Positions 9,674 through 20,225 of a stretch of 29,773 nucleotides of DNA are shown in pieces. The notes under the pieces were generated by a model. It had not been told where the DNA came from, searched no databases, and saw only the letters and a program-made list of their open reading frames with translations. Position numbers and translations under genes: made by a program. Location: NCBI GenBank assembly GCA_009731375.1, contig BJOX01000180.1, forward strand, positions 394,635 to 424,407, read 5' to 3'. Positions within the stretch are counted from its first letter, which is position 1. Every line of letters begins with the position of its first letter. Source of the stretch: Paulinella micropora. Its lineage: Eukaryota > Cercozoa > Imbricatea > Euglyphida.

Positions 9674-10745
9674 TTTCTACCGTGACATGTCCCAGATTGG
9701 CGAGAATTGCGGAAGTGCAAGAGATTTAGTCAGGTAATCTGCTAAATTTTTCTTTGACGCAATTTTGTACAACTGCACGGACCTAGCACGGCACCTGTCG
9801 ACTAAGTAATGAAAACGCACTGCAATATGTTTAGTACGGCTTTCACCCAAGCCACGAGCCGACAATGAGATAGCTCCTGAGTTATCCTCGAGGATCGGGA
9901 TGGTGCCCGGCGAGTAACCCATATCTACCAGCACCTTCCAAATGGCCTCTGCCTCCCTAACCGCCTCATTGCGGCTATAATCTCAGCTTCGACAGTCGAA
10001 TCGGCAACAACGGACTGCAACTTAGAGAAAACTGAAATCGGGGTCAAGTGAAAGAAGAAAATGAAACCACTTCGAGATGATCATCTTCTGTCAACACGAG
10101 AAGCAAAATCGGAATCGCAATAACCAAACACAGGGGTCTTTTGCCGGATTTCCTTTGGAATTTCCCCTTCACCGAGCTTGACTGAGTTCTGAGCTAAATG
10201 AGTAGGGTCAATGTCCTGAAACGATTCCATCACGGGCGACCCGGAAAACTGCCTGTGCTTACGCTCCCCCTGGTTAGCGTAACTCCACATCGAAGTGATA
10301 GTTTTGTCCGCTCTACGAAAGAAAATCCCACGAGGAGTAAGCAAAAACCTGCAAATCTTATCGATACGCGAATACGCACGAGGGGGTTCGGAATCATATC
10401 CAAAGCTGCCATGTTCAAAGCACAAACGATCAAAGGCTGAGTGTTGACTGCTACGAAAAGACACCGATGAGAGTACGAAGATCATACTCTAAAATTGGAT
10501 GTCCTGGCTTGAGTGAACGAACAACATCAGAGGTATTGGGGGACTTGGCGGGAATAGCGCCGTCATAGCCAAGCTTGAGCAACACGGCTTTAATATAAAT
10601 CCTCTGGTGATTCTCGAAATGATCGAGAGAAATGTTTTTGAACGATGTGGCAACACCGAGGTCCTTGCAACTCAAACCACTATTCTGGAAGAACTTAACT
10701 AACTCAAGGTGTTCTTTCTCGTTAGCTACATGCCTTACTACTAAT
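9674..10745 (-). pseudogene. Copia reverse-transcriptase C-terminus and RNase H, minus strand
   Basis: Reading leftward from 10745, the first frame has the RT palm/thumb end (VLVVRHVANEKEHL, then LSCKDLGVATSFKNISL and RIYIKAVLLKLGY), corresponding to Copia RT after its YVDD box, which is missing. A second frame (10485-10081) includes YCDSDFASR, the first RNase H Asp region. The last frame (9934-9674) has the classical Copia RNase H ending: PILEDNSGAISLSARG, then SRTKHIAVRFHYLVD and KNLADYLTKSL. It stops at TAG 9674-9676. At least two frame changes separate these pieces. This fragment converges on the plus-strand integrase, leaving under 50 bp between them, with no LTR. Confidence 0.8.
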
Positions 10746-11248
10746 ACACTGGATAACGAGAGGATCGTACTTTACTTTATTAGAGATGGACGATACTTAA
10801 CACGTCACTAAGCGCCACAACCCCAAACCGCCAAAGCTTTGAATTGACCGTTACACTTAAAGTGATATAGGTAAAATAGGTAATTGTCCTTGGGGTGGGC
10901 CGGTATGACTAAATACTATTATTAATAAAATTATCCATTGCTCCCCCTATTTAGGAATAACGGCCCCATGTACCTTATGCTACTAACCTCGCATGTATGA
11001 TGGTAAATATTCGCAGCACTATTCAGAAATTAACGGAGCCGTACTAACAACTGTATGCACTTAGTCTAACTCTATACTAACTTTGGACGGTATCCCACTA
11101 AACCAACTTGACTTATGATACCGTAGTAAAACAAAGGTCACAGTCGTTGGCGCCGCCACACCGCGCGCTCCCCCGTTCTTTGCTTCCTCACAGTCGCCGA
11201 GTCCCTTAGCTCCCCGGCTCCCAGCCGCCCATGCGCCGCCGCTAGAAT
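10746..11248. other. Unassigned stretch between Copia RT fragment and zinc-knuckle gene
   Basis: AT-rich to about 11140, then abruptly GC-rich (CCGC-type runs) to about 11420. No coding pattern is convincing. It may hold LTR or leader remains of the minus-strand element, but I found no repeated end. Confidence 0.4.
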
Positions 11249-12199
11249 TCACCGCCCGGGTCGTAGAACCACTTGCCGTCGCACGCCGGGCCACCCATTG
11301 CCGCTCCGGGTCCGAGCCGCTGTCTTGATCGCTGTCCGCACCCCGGCCGCACCCTTGATAGTCGTTGGCCTTCCCCACGCTCCTCCGATCCTCCGCCCTT
11401 GGAAAGTAGCTTTGCCCCTCGACTGGGCCCCACCTGTTCTTTGCGTTCCTTTCTTTTCCTTTCTTCTTCTTACTTTTGCGCTTCGCCTTCTTTGCTTTGT
11501 CTTCTCAACTAACGGTTTGGGCAGGCTAACTTTGTTTTGCTCCCCCATCATGATCACTGGGTCTTTTTTCTCACTCTCTCTTTCCTGGATCTGTATGCAG
11601 CCCGCAAAATCGCCCTCTCAACAGACCATAAGCTGCCTCTCGCAACAACACATTCTCACTCTCCATGTCATGAGTGCATACAAAACATTGCTGCTCACCT
11701 GACACTCGCCCCTCACATTGACGAAAGACTTCTCTCTCTTGTACTACCTTCACTTCCTTTACTTTGCCTATGTGGGCCTTCTCCTTGACCATGCCTGCTC
11801 TCTCTTGTAAAAATCTCGTCGCCTTTCTGGGCGTCATCAACACTTCTTCATCTGTGTCAGAGGTGTCTGACTCACTCCCCCTACCTAACTTTCCATGTTC
11901 CCCTTTTGCTCTCTTTTCCTTCTCTCTCGCTTCTTCCTTCTCACCTGGCTCTTCTCTCGCCTTCTTCATCTCTTCACATTCATGTAGTCTATGCTTACCC
12001 CACACATCCTACACTCCTTCTCACATGCTGAGAACACATGCCCCTCCATGTTACAATTGAAACATTTCATGTCTCCTTTCTTCAAAGTCTTCTTTCTCGT
12101 TCCTGTTCCTTTCCCTCCCCCTTTCTTATTAGTGGTGGTGTGTTTGTACTTACAGTTAGATCTATCAAAGCTGCCTGACTCTTCAAACAGATAGCACAC
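11249..12199 (-). pseudogene. Gag-like zinc-knuckle protein, broken
   Basis: Reading leftward from 12199, the first segment has a CCCH-like finger with one expected Cys replaced by Phe (CYLFEESGSFDRSNCKYKH). A Lys/Gly-rich linker and a C-x2-C-x4-H-x4-C knuckle (CFNCNMEGHVFSACEKEC) follow. The next knuckle is split by a frame change near 11995-12005: CRMC is in one frame and the His-x4-Cys half (KHRLHEC) in the next. The second frame is Glu/Lys-rich and ends with a further C-x2-C...C-x2-H set (CFVC, FCGLH). A third basic frame reaches 11249. This fits the nucleic-acid-binding end of a retroelement Gag. Its knuckles differ from those of the plus-strand Gag. The N-terminus is cut at the junction with the viral block near 12200. 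Confidence 0.5.
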
Positions 12200-13631
12200 T
12201 CCGATAAATTACGAAATCAATTCTGTCAGGGGTCGGGATGTGCTATATATCAAACCGAAGGTAAGGGGGTATAAAATTGATACACCGACAGCCCAAAACT
12301 ACTTGAACCAAGTAAGAGGTGCTGTGTATTTTGAACACTATGCTATACCAATAGCAACACCTTTACCTACGATTGAAGAGAAAAAAGAAATGAAAGAAAA
12401 TTACAGAGACTTGTTGCGGTATGGAAATTATGATATCATGAGGGACGACAGCAAGGAACACAAACTAGGAATAAATGAAAGCCGATACGCGGTAAGGATT
12501 AACTGCAACTTCCGATCATTCACGATGCGCGATGTGATAAGATTTATTGAGATTGTGTTGAACGACTTTGTAAAACGACAAGCACAACAAGATAACGTTA
12601 GCCTAGGTATTGAGTTTGTTAATTACTATGGAAAAGTATCAACAGGCTTACACAAAGTTAATCAAATCTCGGTTGAAAAAGCTTTAGAAAGATTGTCAGC
12701 AATATTTCAAAGCAACGAAAGTCTTTACATGGATGAGAACGGAATAAACTTTGATAAATTAAAATTTGTGTTGAAATCTGTTAAAATGCCTACGGGCGGG
12801 ACAAGGCTACAGGTTTTGAACAAATTGGATATATACAGAAAGAAAGGAGTAATCTGTATTACAAACAGCGATAACTTATGCTTAGCACGAGCAATCGTTG
12901 TAGTCAAAGCAAAAATTGAAAAACATCCAAAATTCAAGACAATACTAATGGGAAAAAGAAAGATACAGCAGGAAATTGCCGAGGCTTTACACGATGAAGC
13001 GAAAGTCATTAAGGATGTGTGTGGGATACCAGAAATTAATACATTTGCTAATCACATTAAATACAATCTGGTTATTGTTGAATTTCCTGACAAAATCATC
13101 TATAAAACAGAACTACTTGATGCGAACGGCGAACGGCTGACTAACCTTTACATTCTAAAGACTGAAGGACATTACGATGAAATAACTAATATGAAGTCTA
13201 TGATAGGAAAGGAAAACTTCTGTGAGTTGTGTCTAAGGGGATACCAAAAAAGACACGCCTGTGAAGCAAAATGTAGTATCTGTGAAACCAACGGATGTAA
13301 GGGAATAAATGACAAGAGCCAGTGGAAAGAATGTGAGCAGTGTAATAGAAAGTTTCCAAACACTGAATGCTTTAATAATCACAGGACGACAAACTGCGAT
13401 GTTAAAGCAAAATGTAAATCGTGCGGTCTTAATTACAGAAAGAAGGATGAGCACAAATGTGGATATGCGAAATGCAGAAATTGCAAACTAGTGAAACCGC
13501 TTGAGCACCAATGTGAAATAGTCCAAAAAGAAATCTTACCGCCGTTAGAGCAATACATGTTCTTTGACTTTGAAGCGACACAGGACACAGGCGAGCACAT
13601 TGTTAATCATGCGGAAAGCCAGTATTACGAC

Positions 13632-13709
13632 GGAAGGGGCCCCGCCCCTTTCCAAACCCTTGACAAAAAAGGTGGGGGTATGGTAGGGTGTGAAACCCCC
13701 TCCCCTATT
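13632..13709 (+). repeat. GC-rich palindromic insert inside pPolB
   Basis: In otherwise AT-rich coding DNA there are two hairpin-forming G/C blocks. GGAAGGGG (13632-13639) faces CCCCTTTCC (13645-13653), and a G-run (13664-13668) faces a C-run near 13695-13700. The frame stays open through it and encodes a Gly/Pro-rich loop between Exo I and Exo II. Confidence 0.55.
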
Positions 13710-15245
13710 ATACATAAGAACATTCAAGATTTCTGTAATTGGGCTTTTGACACTAAGCACAGCGGATTTACATTTATCGCGCACAATGCCCGCTGTTATG
13801 ATTGTCAGTTTATTCTTAAGTGGTTGCTTGATAATGGACAAACTCCATTTGTAATCTATGAAGGTGGAAAGATTATGATAATGACACTTAAGAAGTATCG
13901 CTTCATAGACAGCCTAAGTTTTCTTACGATGCCATTGTCAGACTTTCCAAAGACATTCGGACTTACGGAACTTAAGAAAGGTTTCTTCCCGCACTTCTTC
14001 AATACTGCGAAAAATAGAAACTATGTTGGTGTAATGCAACATAAGAAACATTACGGCTACGATACGATGCGAGGAGATAAACGAAAGGAATTTCTTGAAT
14101 GGTAAGACGACACATAACCACTTTGATATGGCGAAGGAAATCGCTGAGTATTGTCATTCAGATGTTGATATACTGAGAAAGGGTTGTATAGATTTTAGAA
14201 ACCAGTTTCTAGAGTTTGGTATTGACCCTTTTCAATATACAACTATTGCGAGTTGTGTTATGGCTTTGTATCGTGCTAAGTTTATGCCAGAGAATTCAAT
14301 TGCGATATTGAAAGCGGAAAAGCAAAACAGGATGACTTCTAGGGCTTGTGTAGAATGGTTAGCATACAGAAGCAGGTTAGACAAAACCGATATTAAACAC
14401 GCATTCAACGGAGGTGAAAAAATGTTTCAACTCGGGCAATCTCGTGTGTATGTAGATGGTTGGGATGAGAAAAACAAAACCGCTTATGAGTTTTACGGGT
14501 GTCATTGGCACGGATGTGATGAGTGTTGGAATAGAAATGCTATGAATGTGAAGAAGAATAAGACAATGGGCGAACTATACAAGGAAACAATGAGAAGAGA
14601 AAAACAACTTAACGAACAAGCGAAAGTAATAAGTATCTGGGAGTGCGAATGGAGCCTGATGAAAACCAGTGAAAGACTGGCAGAGGATACAAACGAACGA
14701 ATTACTGAACAAGAAGGACTAAACCCACGAGAGGCAATGTTTGGAGGTAGAGTGAATGCTCTGAAATTATATTGGAAATCACGACATGATAATGAGTATG
14801 CGAAATATATTGACATATGCTCACTTTATCCGACCGTGATGTATTACGACCTTTATCCAAGCGGACACCATATCATAATACGACCGAATAATGACGACGA
14901 AAGAAATGAGATGAAAAACAAAATTATAAACAGAGAATATTTCGGAGTGGCTAAGGTTAAGATGCTACCACCTAGAGGCTTACTACACCCAGTCTTACCG
15001 AAGGCGGACAGAGGTAAGATGATGTATTACTTATGCGATAAGTGCGGAATGACTGAGCAACATGGAGAATGTAAGCACACAGATAAAGAACGAGCAATAA
15101 CTGGTACATGGGCAACTCCAGAAATTTACAAGGCCTTAGACAAAGGGTATAAGTTGATAAAAGTATATGAAGTATGGCACTGGAAAGAACAAAGCAGTAG
15201 CTTATTCAAAGAATACATAAAGACATTATTGAAAGTAAAACAAGA

Positions 15246-15268
15246 ATCCAGCGGATATCCCGCTGGAT
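15246..15268 (+). repeat. Perfect 9-bp hairpin within pPolB coding sequence
   Basis: ATCCAGCGG (15246-15254), a 5-nt loop ATATC, then CCGCTGGAT (15260-15268). It is GC-richer than its surroundings and keeps the reading frame, encoding a Ser-Ser-Gly-Tyr-Pro-Ala-Gly segment. Confidence 0.65.
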
Positions 15269-16258
15269 GTAATACGGAAGCAGAAAAACAAAATTACATA
15301 AACAGCATGGAAGTTAAAATGGGAATTAAGATGGATGAAAGCAAAATATTTAAAAACGAAGGACGGCGAGCAGTTGCTAAGTTGTGCTTGAACTCTTTAT
15401 GTGGTAAATTTGGACAGAAACAAAATAAAACACAGAATAAAATGATAAAGGATAAAGATACCTTATACAAACTATTGAACGATAAATCAGTGGATAATAT
15501 AAATATTAACATAGTTAACGACCAAATTGTAGCAGCCAGTTATGACTTAAAACAGGACGCGGTGAGCGACCCGATTAAAACAAATATTGTGGTTGCTTTA
15601 TTTACTACATGCCACGCGAGAATGAGACTTTACAATATGATGGACAGATTAGGCAATAGGATATTGTATTATGACACAGACAGCGTAATATATACGACTA
15701 ACAAAGAAATTAATGAGGCAGATGTAGAGACAGGAGATTTACTGGGAGATTGGACAGATGAATTGAAAGGAGCAAAAATAAAAACCTTTGTGGGAGGAGG
15801 GCCGAAATGTTATGGATACTTATTAGATAATGGTAAGGCAAGTATGAAAGTAAAAGGATTTAGTATGAATTATGAAACGAAAAAAGCATTGAATTTACCG
15901 AATATGTTAAGTGTAATAAGTTGTGGGCTAGGTATTACGAACACTGAATTATTTGAGAATGGTAAAAATGAACTGGCTGAATTGTTGGAGACTGATGAAG
16001 AATTACGGATTGCAAAGCGAATTGAGAAATCTGGAAAAGTAGTTATAATAGAAAACAACAAAATAACACGAGATAAACAAAAGAAAAAATAACAAGCGAA
16101 TACTTAGAAAATATATTTAGTTTTACATATACGAAAAGACAAGTTATCGGAATTGTAGAGAATGCGATTGAAACTAGACCTTTTGGATTTTAAAAAAAAA
16201 TAAAGATGATAAATAATTAATTTTTTCCATAAAATTTTTTACCACTCTATATAGACCA

Positions 16259-16550
16259 ATGACCACCCTCACCAGATTATGTGAGAAGTTTGAGAAACTC
16301 TCTATTGAAAATAAAAAAGAAACATTTTCTCTTACCGATGTTAAAAAGATAATCACTGACGAAATCCAAATGATTGAAAATGCACGGGCAGGCAAGCCAA
16401 GGGATATTTTTCCATTCGGTAAGTATAAAGGTAAGAAAATTCAAGATGTTGCTACCATTGACAAACCAACCATACCTTGAATGGGTTATGAAACAGCCGT
16501 GGTTTGAGAAATTTACTGACATTAAAAGTGAAGTTAAAAAATATATTTGA
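16259..16550 (+). pseudogene. ExoX C-terminal-like small protein, frameshifted
   Basis: The product is a small protein of roughly 96 residues. After a charged helical N-terminus it has FPFGKYKGKKIQDV, then, in the next frame, YLEWVMKQPWF. Together these match the short ExoX-like C-terminal (DUF3820-like) domain, which accompanies exonucleases and appears alone in viruses. A nucleic-acid role is likely, but no catalytic domain is present. The frame break coincides with a tandem AACC duplication at about 16461-16470. The ATG at 16259 is preceded by CTCTATATAG, a good TATA-like element only a few bases upstream. It follows pPolB by 65 bp on the same strand. Confidence 0.6.
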
Positions 16551-16591
16551 TATTTTTGCTAAAAGATTTTTTTAATATTTATATATATATC

Positions 16592-17058
16592 ATGTCAGAC
16601 CTGAACACATAACAAGACTACTTGAATGAAATTGAAAAATGGAACCTTGACAGCGGCAATGTCAAAATGCCAACAATAAAATGGACTAAGCCAGACATTG
16701 TTTCTTTCTATGAACAATACAAGCCGAGGGACTCCAACGAAGTTGAAGTTGCGACCTTCGGTCAGCATGACAATGTGAAAGTAGTTATTCCATTGGAGGC
16801 TACACTAGCAAAAATTATAATGGAGGAACCAAGCACTCCTTTTAAGGCGACTGATTTAAAAGAGACTGGAATTACCGAAATCAAGGCTAATGTTGGCGAA
16901 GAAATAGCGAATGCTACATGTACAGAAGAAGGATGTATATTAAATAAAGCACATTGTAAAGAGTGTAAGAAAAAAATGTGTTATCAGTTTCAATTGACGA
17001 TGATAGATTTTGCGATGTAGAATGTGTACTTTCATTTCTAGAAAAAATGAAGAAATGA
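16592..17058 (+). pseudogene. Small putative zinc-binding protein, stop and frameshift
   Basis: About 155 codons. The best ATG (16592) is followed in frame by TAA at about 16610-16612, after which the frame stays open. The C-terminal part is Cys-rich (CTEEGC, then HCKECKKK). After a frame change in an A-run near 16970-16977 it continues with SIDDDRFCDVECVLSFLEK. The spacing C-x2-C, then F-C-x3-E-C resembles treble-clef or FCS-type zinc fingers. I do not recognise the family. It is the last gene of the plus-strand block and converges on the spike gene. Confidence 0.5.
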
Positions 17059-17104
17059 ATGAAGTTAGAAAAAAAATTTATCAAGTATTTTAAAAAGTGA
17101 TATT

Positions 17105-17127
17105 TGAAAATCCACGCTTCCATTTTC
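17105..17127. terminator. Hairpin between convergent genes
   Basis: GAAAAT and ATTTTC arms enclose a 10-nt loop between the ends of the plus-strand zinc protein gene (17058) and the minus-strand spike gene (17146), next to a T-run at 17131-17141. It could serve either transcript. The stem is short. Confidence 0.35.
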
Positions 17128-17145
17128 GTTTTTTTTTTTTTGCTT

Positions 17146-18390
17146 TCATGGGTCTTCTAACCAAGTAAAAGCATACTGAATACTTATAGTCTGATTTGTA
17201 GTAGCCTGTGCTGTTATAGTTAGCCTTTCGCTTGGCAACATATCATCTAAATCATAATCATTAAAATCAATGCTTTGAGCATCATTCGTATTAACAAATA
17301 CAACTGCTATAGTATTTCCACCAGCAATAGTTGCGGTAGTATCAAATGAAACCAGACTTGTATTAGTATTGTTTTCAGCATAGACGGCACCAGTAAGGGT
17401 AGCATTTTTTATTACTTTAATGATTACACCAGATTTACCATCTGTATTTAAGACATTTAGCCGTCTTGGATACACTATACTATAATTAGCAATAGTGTTT
17501 CCAATAATATTACTATTATTTCTCGTAGTAAAAGCATGAGTTGCTACATTCGTCGTATTTGCTGTTCTTTCATAAATAAATGGAATACCTCTTATGATTT
17601 CAGTTCCTTCAATAAAGCATCCAACACTGGCAATTCTAAGATTTTGGATTTGCGGATTAGCACCAACTGCTATAGAAGCCAAGAATGGTAAAGTAGTATT
17701 ATTAAGAGAAGGAGCAGTTTTGCTGTTAGCATATCGTATAGCATGGACTAGTTGAAATATCCCCGTGTTCGGATTTTCAATATAAAATGATATCTGACCA
17801 AAACCTAAGTATTGGTATTTAATCTTCAGAAATACATTACCCTTACTGAAATCAATGGCTGGTAAGTAATCTGTTCCATCTGCTTTATCTACATTCCATT
17901 GACTTTGTTTAACCTCGGTAATGACAGTGGAGTTGTTTAATTAGTATATTTTCATTACACCATTTTCTCTTGAGAAGAAAAATCCGTCCGTCAAGAAGGA
18001 ATCGCCAATACCTACATAAGATGAATATCCGCCTGCTTCATTTGTATTCCACAAAGCAGTAAATCTGACACATACCCCCATACCAGCACGATATTTAATT
18101 TTCTTTTTTGTTTCAATGAATAATCTTGAACCTCCAACTGCCTGTGTTGTTAGATATGCCATAGCACTCTTTTGCTCTAATGTAGCATTAGTAGTGCTTG
18201 TGTTCCACTTAGAGGTATTTACATTATACATAAATGTTTCTTGTATAATCGGCGTGCATTGTGATGTTGCTAATTCACCAAATGCTGTTTTTTCAACATT
18301 AGTCTCAAGATAACCATCATGCCCGACTTTTACATTTACGAAATCTCCGTCAGGATTTTGTGAGATTAAATTTCTCTGGTGAGTAGTCAT
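17146..18390 (-). pseudogene. Putative virion spike/fibre protein (FGEL...DGFFF type), one in-frame stop
   Basis: This 415-codon frame starts at ATG 18390 and is open except for TAA at 17941-17943. The N-terminal half has a pattern I associate with structural proteins of PLVs and large algal viruses: AFGELATSQ, then YRAGMGVCVRFTALW, VGIGDSFLTDGFFF and GVMKI. The C-terminal half is beta-rich with many Thr/Asn and a YAFTWLEDP ending. I infer a capsid-surface or receptor-binding protein because it lies next to the MCP gene. An A/T-rich TATATATAAAC lies directly upstream of the ATG, a likely promoter. The stop could be a real lesion, a sequencing error or the boundary between two genes; the residues after it continue the same style without a Met. 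Confidence 0.5.
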
Positions 18391-18445
18391 TGTTTATATA
18401 TATTAAAAAAAAATACTTTTCTTTTTTATTTTTCTTTATTCTTTT

Positions 18446-18465
18446 GAAACTTTTGTAAAAGTTTC
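18446..18465 (-). terminator. Hairpin downstream of MCP gene
   Basis: GAAACTTTT and AAAAGTTTC form a 9-bp perfect stem with a 2-nt loop (18446-18465). It is the second of two hairpins beyond the MCP stop codon and lies in the 111-bp space before the spike gene ATG. Confidence 0.6.
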
Positions 18466-18481
18466 ACCGAACCTTTTTGCT

Positions 18482-18502
18482 GAAAGATTTTCTAAATCTT
18501 TC
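18482..18502 (-). terminator. Hairpin immediately at MCP stop codon
   Basis: GAAAGATTT (18482-18490), loop TCT, AAATCTTTC (18494-18502): a perfect 9-bp stem that touches the TAG stop of the MCP gene. It is probably a transcript 3'-end signal. Confidence 0.65.
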
Positions 18503-20079
18503 TAAGTCTTAATAATTTCAATACCTCTTATAATTACATCTTGTTGAAGAATGGCGAATGTGTAGTGATTGAGATTGTTTCCCGCAGTGGTTGAAGAGAA
18601 TTCATATCGTCTCTCAGTGTCAAGGCTCAGACCAGACTTTTCATAACCTTCAACATTCTTCTCGTGAAGTGGGCGGTTGTTATCCCAGTAATCAACATGA
18701 AACCAGTTGTATTTATAGATATCGGTGTTTAGGATAGCACTTCCCTTCAACTTATCCTTCAAAATCATATAGTCTTCATTATCAGAAGTATCAATGTCAA
18801 ATTGTTGCATTCTGCTACCATCAATAGTAGTATAATAAGTTCTAATTTTAGTGTCGTTTCTGTGGTCATTGTCGAAAGAAGTAGAAGAACTTTCTGAATT
18901 ATGAAAAGCGGATGTATAGATACGACGAATTCTTTCACCCTGTGATCTGTTCATTTTTACCACAAAGTTCTGATTACCACTTCCAAGGTTGTGCTTCCAC
19001 GAGATATGATATTCAATAGTAAATCTAAAACCTTCACCAGCGATTTTGCTTTGAACACCAAGGATGACATTTGGGTTTGTTTCAACCGCGAGAAACAAGT
19101 TCAAATTTGAAACAATAGCACCAGTTGCACCAATTACAGCACCTTCAGCAATGTTAGTGGCGCTGGTTCCAGTAAACATAGTTCTACTAGTTCCTTCCCA
19201 AACAATCCGCATATCCATAATTTCATTAAAACCAAGTGTTTTATCAATTTCAAAAATAGTTCCAAAAATCATTCCCAAAGGTAATTTAACATTGATAACA
19301 GGTGTGTCATCTGCAGTATTGACAGCAGTAGCAGCACCCTGAATTGCTCCGACTTCAAAATACTTCGCCTCCTCATAAGCGACATTGACGAATGAACCTC
19401 CTACTCCGTTAAAACTATTCAAAAGGTCATCATGACGACGAGCACTCATTGATGGGAGATTTACCAATGTCTTGACACTATTACCGACAGCGTTAATAGA
19501 GTTAATTATAGCCCCACTCACATCTCCCGCATTAGTTGCAGTAATCTGAATGTTTCCGAAAGTGGCTGCACCAGCAACGACAGTAGCACCAGCGCCCGCG
19601 GGTTGAAAATGTCTTGAAGCAATATTCAAAGTAGCATCATTAAGCACATTACACTTCTGAAGCAACGCACCGCTAGAAACACCTCCACCATGGTTCTCCA
19701 AAGACATATACTTATCATAACTGATTTCGGGTTTCCAAATCATCTTGGTATAATTTCCCACATGTTGAAGATTACACAGATACTGCCCGCTTCGGCTTCG
19801 TAATTCAATACTCCTAATCATGCTTAGACAATCCATGAAGATACGATTAGCATTGTTCTGTCCTGGGTTCCGTGGAGTGTAAGTAAATCGCAGCACACTA
19901 CGGGCGAGGTTCAGCGGGCGGGTAGGGATTTCAAAGGTGCTTTCATTACCTCCCGCTGTGGTGAGAGTAATATTACCCGAGCCTTCACGACTTGTAAGTT
20001 TGTTTTATTCGTATTTTCCTTTTAGTAGTTCTTTCGGTTGGTGGTCTAATTCCTGTCCATATCCAACTTGAGACGGCAT
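18502..20079 (-). pseudogene. mcp: Major capsid protein (double jelly-roll), one in-frame stop near N-terminus
   Basis: This 526-codon frame runs from ATG 20077-20079 to TAG 18502-18504, open except for TAA at 20005-20007 (codon 25). Length and composition fit PLV double-jelly-roll MCPs, which are usually about 500-600 residues. Visible landmarks are EIPTRPLNLARS and LRFTYTPRNP near the start, FEIDKTLGF and MRIVWEG in the middle, and FTIEYHISWKHNLGSG and WFHVDYWDNNRP later. The protein forms the trimeric capsomers of the icosahedral shell. The first 24 codons (MPSQVGYGQELD...) look like a genuine N-terminus, so the stop probably disables the gene unless it is a sequence error. Penton, protease and ATPase genes lie in the same strand block. 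Confidence 0.8.
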
Positions 20080-20154
20080 TTTTGTTTTGTTTTTGAAGTG
20101 GTGTAAGTTGATTAATACACAGCAAATATATTTATAGAAAAAAAATAATTATAA

Positions 20155-20180
20155 AAAAATCAATTAATTAATTGATTTTT
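20155..20180 (-). terminator. 26-nt perfect palindrome after penton gene
   Basis: The 26-nt block is its own reverse complement: A5-TCAATTAATTAATTGA-T5. It lies between the penton stop (20226) and the MCP start, with a second palindrome beside it. Confidence 0.65.
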
Positions 20181-20189
20181 GCTATAACA

Positions 20190-20205
20190 CAAAAACTAGT
20201 TTTTG
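20190..20205 (-). terminator. 16-nt perfect palindrome after penton gene
   Basis: CAAAAACTAGTTTTTG is its own reverse complement, 21 bases beyond the penton stop codon. It is a probable 3'-end hairpin of the penton transcript. Confidence 0.65.
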
Positions 20206-20225
20206 TTTATAAATCAAAAATTAAT

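Larger units (their letters stand above)
12195..16193 (+). pseudogene. polB: Protein-primed family B DNA polymerase (pPolB), two frameshifts
   Basis: About 1,330 codons in three frames. The N-terminal part has the DNLCLARAIVV segment seen in Polinton/PLV polymerases, then a Cys-rich zinc-binding region (about 13220-13520, starting FCELCLRGYQKRHAC). The 3'-5' exonuclease follows: Exo I FDFEA (Asp codon 13566), Exo II HNARCYDCQF, Exo III YCHSDVDIL. The polymerase palm has motif A DICSLYP (Asp codon 14812), motif B KLCLNSLCGKFG (15379) and motif C YYDTDS (15673-15681). The gene replicates the viral genome from a protein primer. The frame changes at about 14098-14110, between Exo II and Exo III, and again in an A-run at about 16081-16090 before the conserved ETRPFGF-type C-terminus. 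The open 5' end lacks an ATG, so the N-terminus is probably lost at the junction. Confidence 0.9.

Noticed and set aside
11148-11155. TGGCGCCG as a Ty3/gypsy-type primer binding site
   Set aside because: It is only an 8-base match, with no LTR end beside it and no plus-strand gag downstream; the nearby zinc-knuckle gene is on the other strand.
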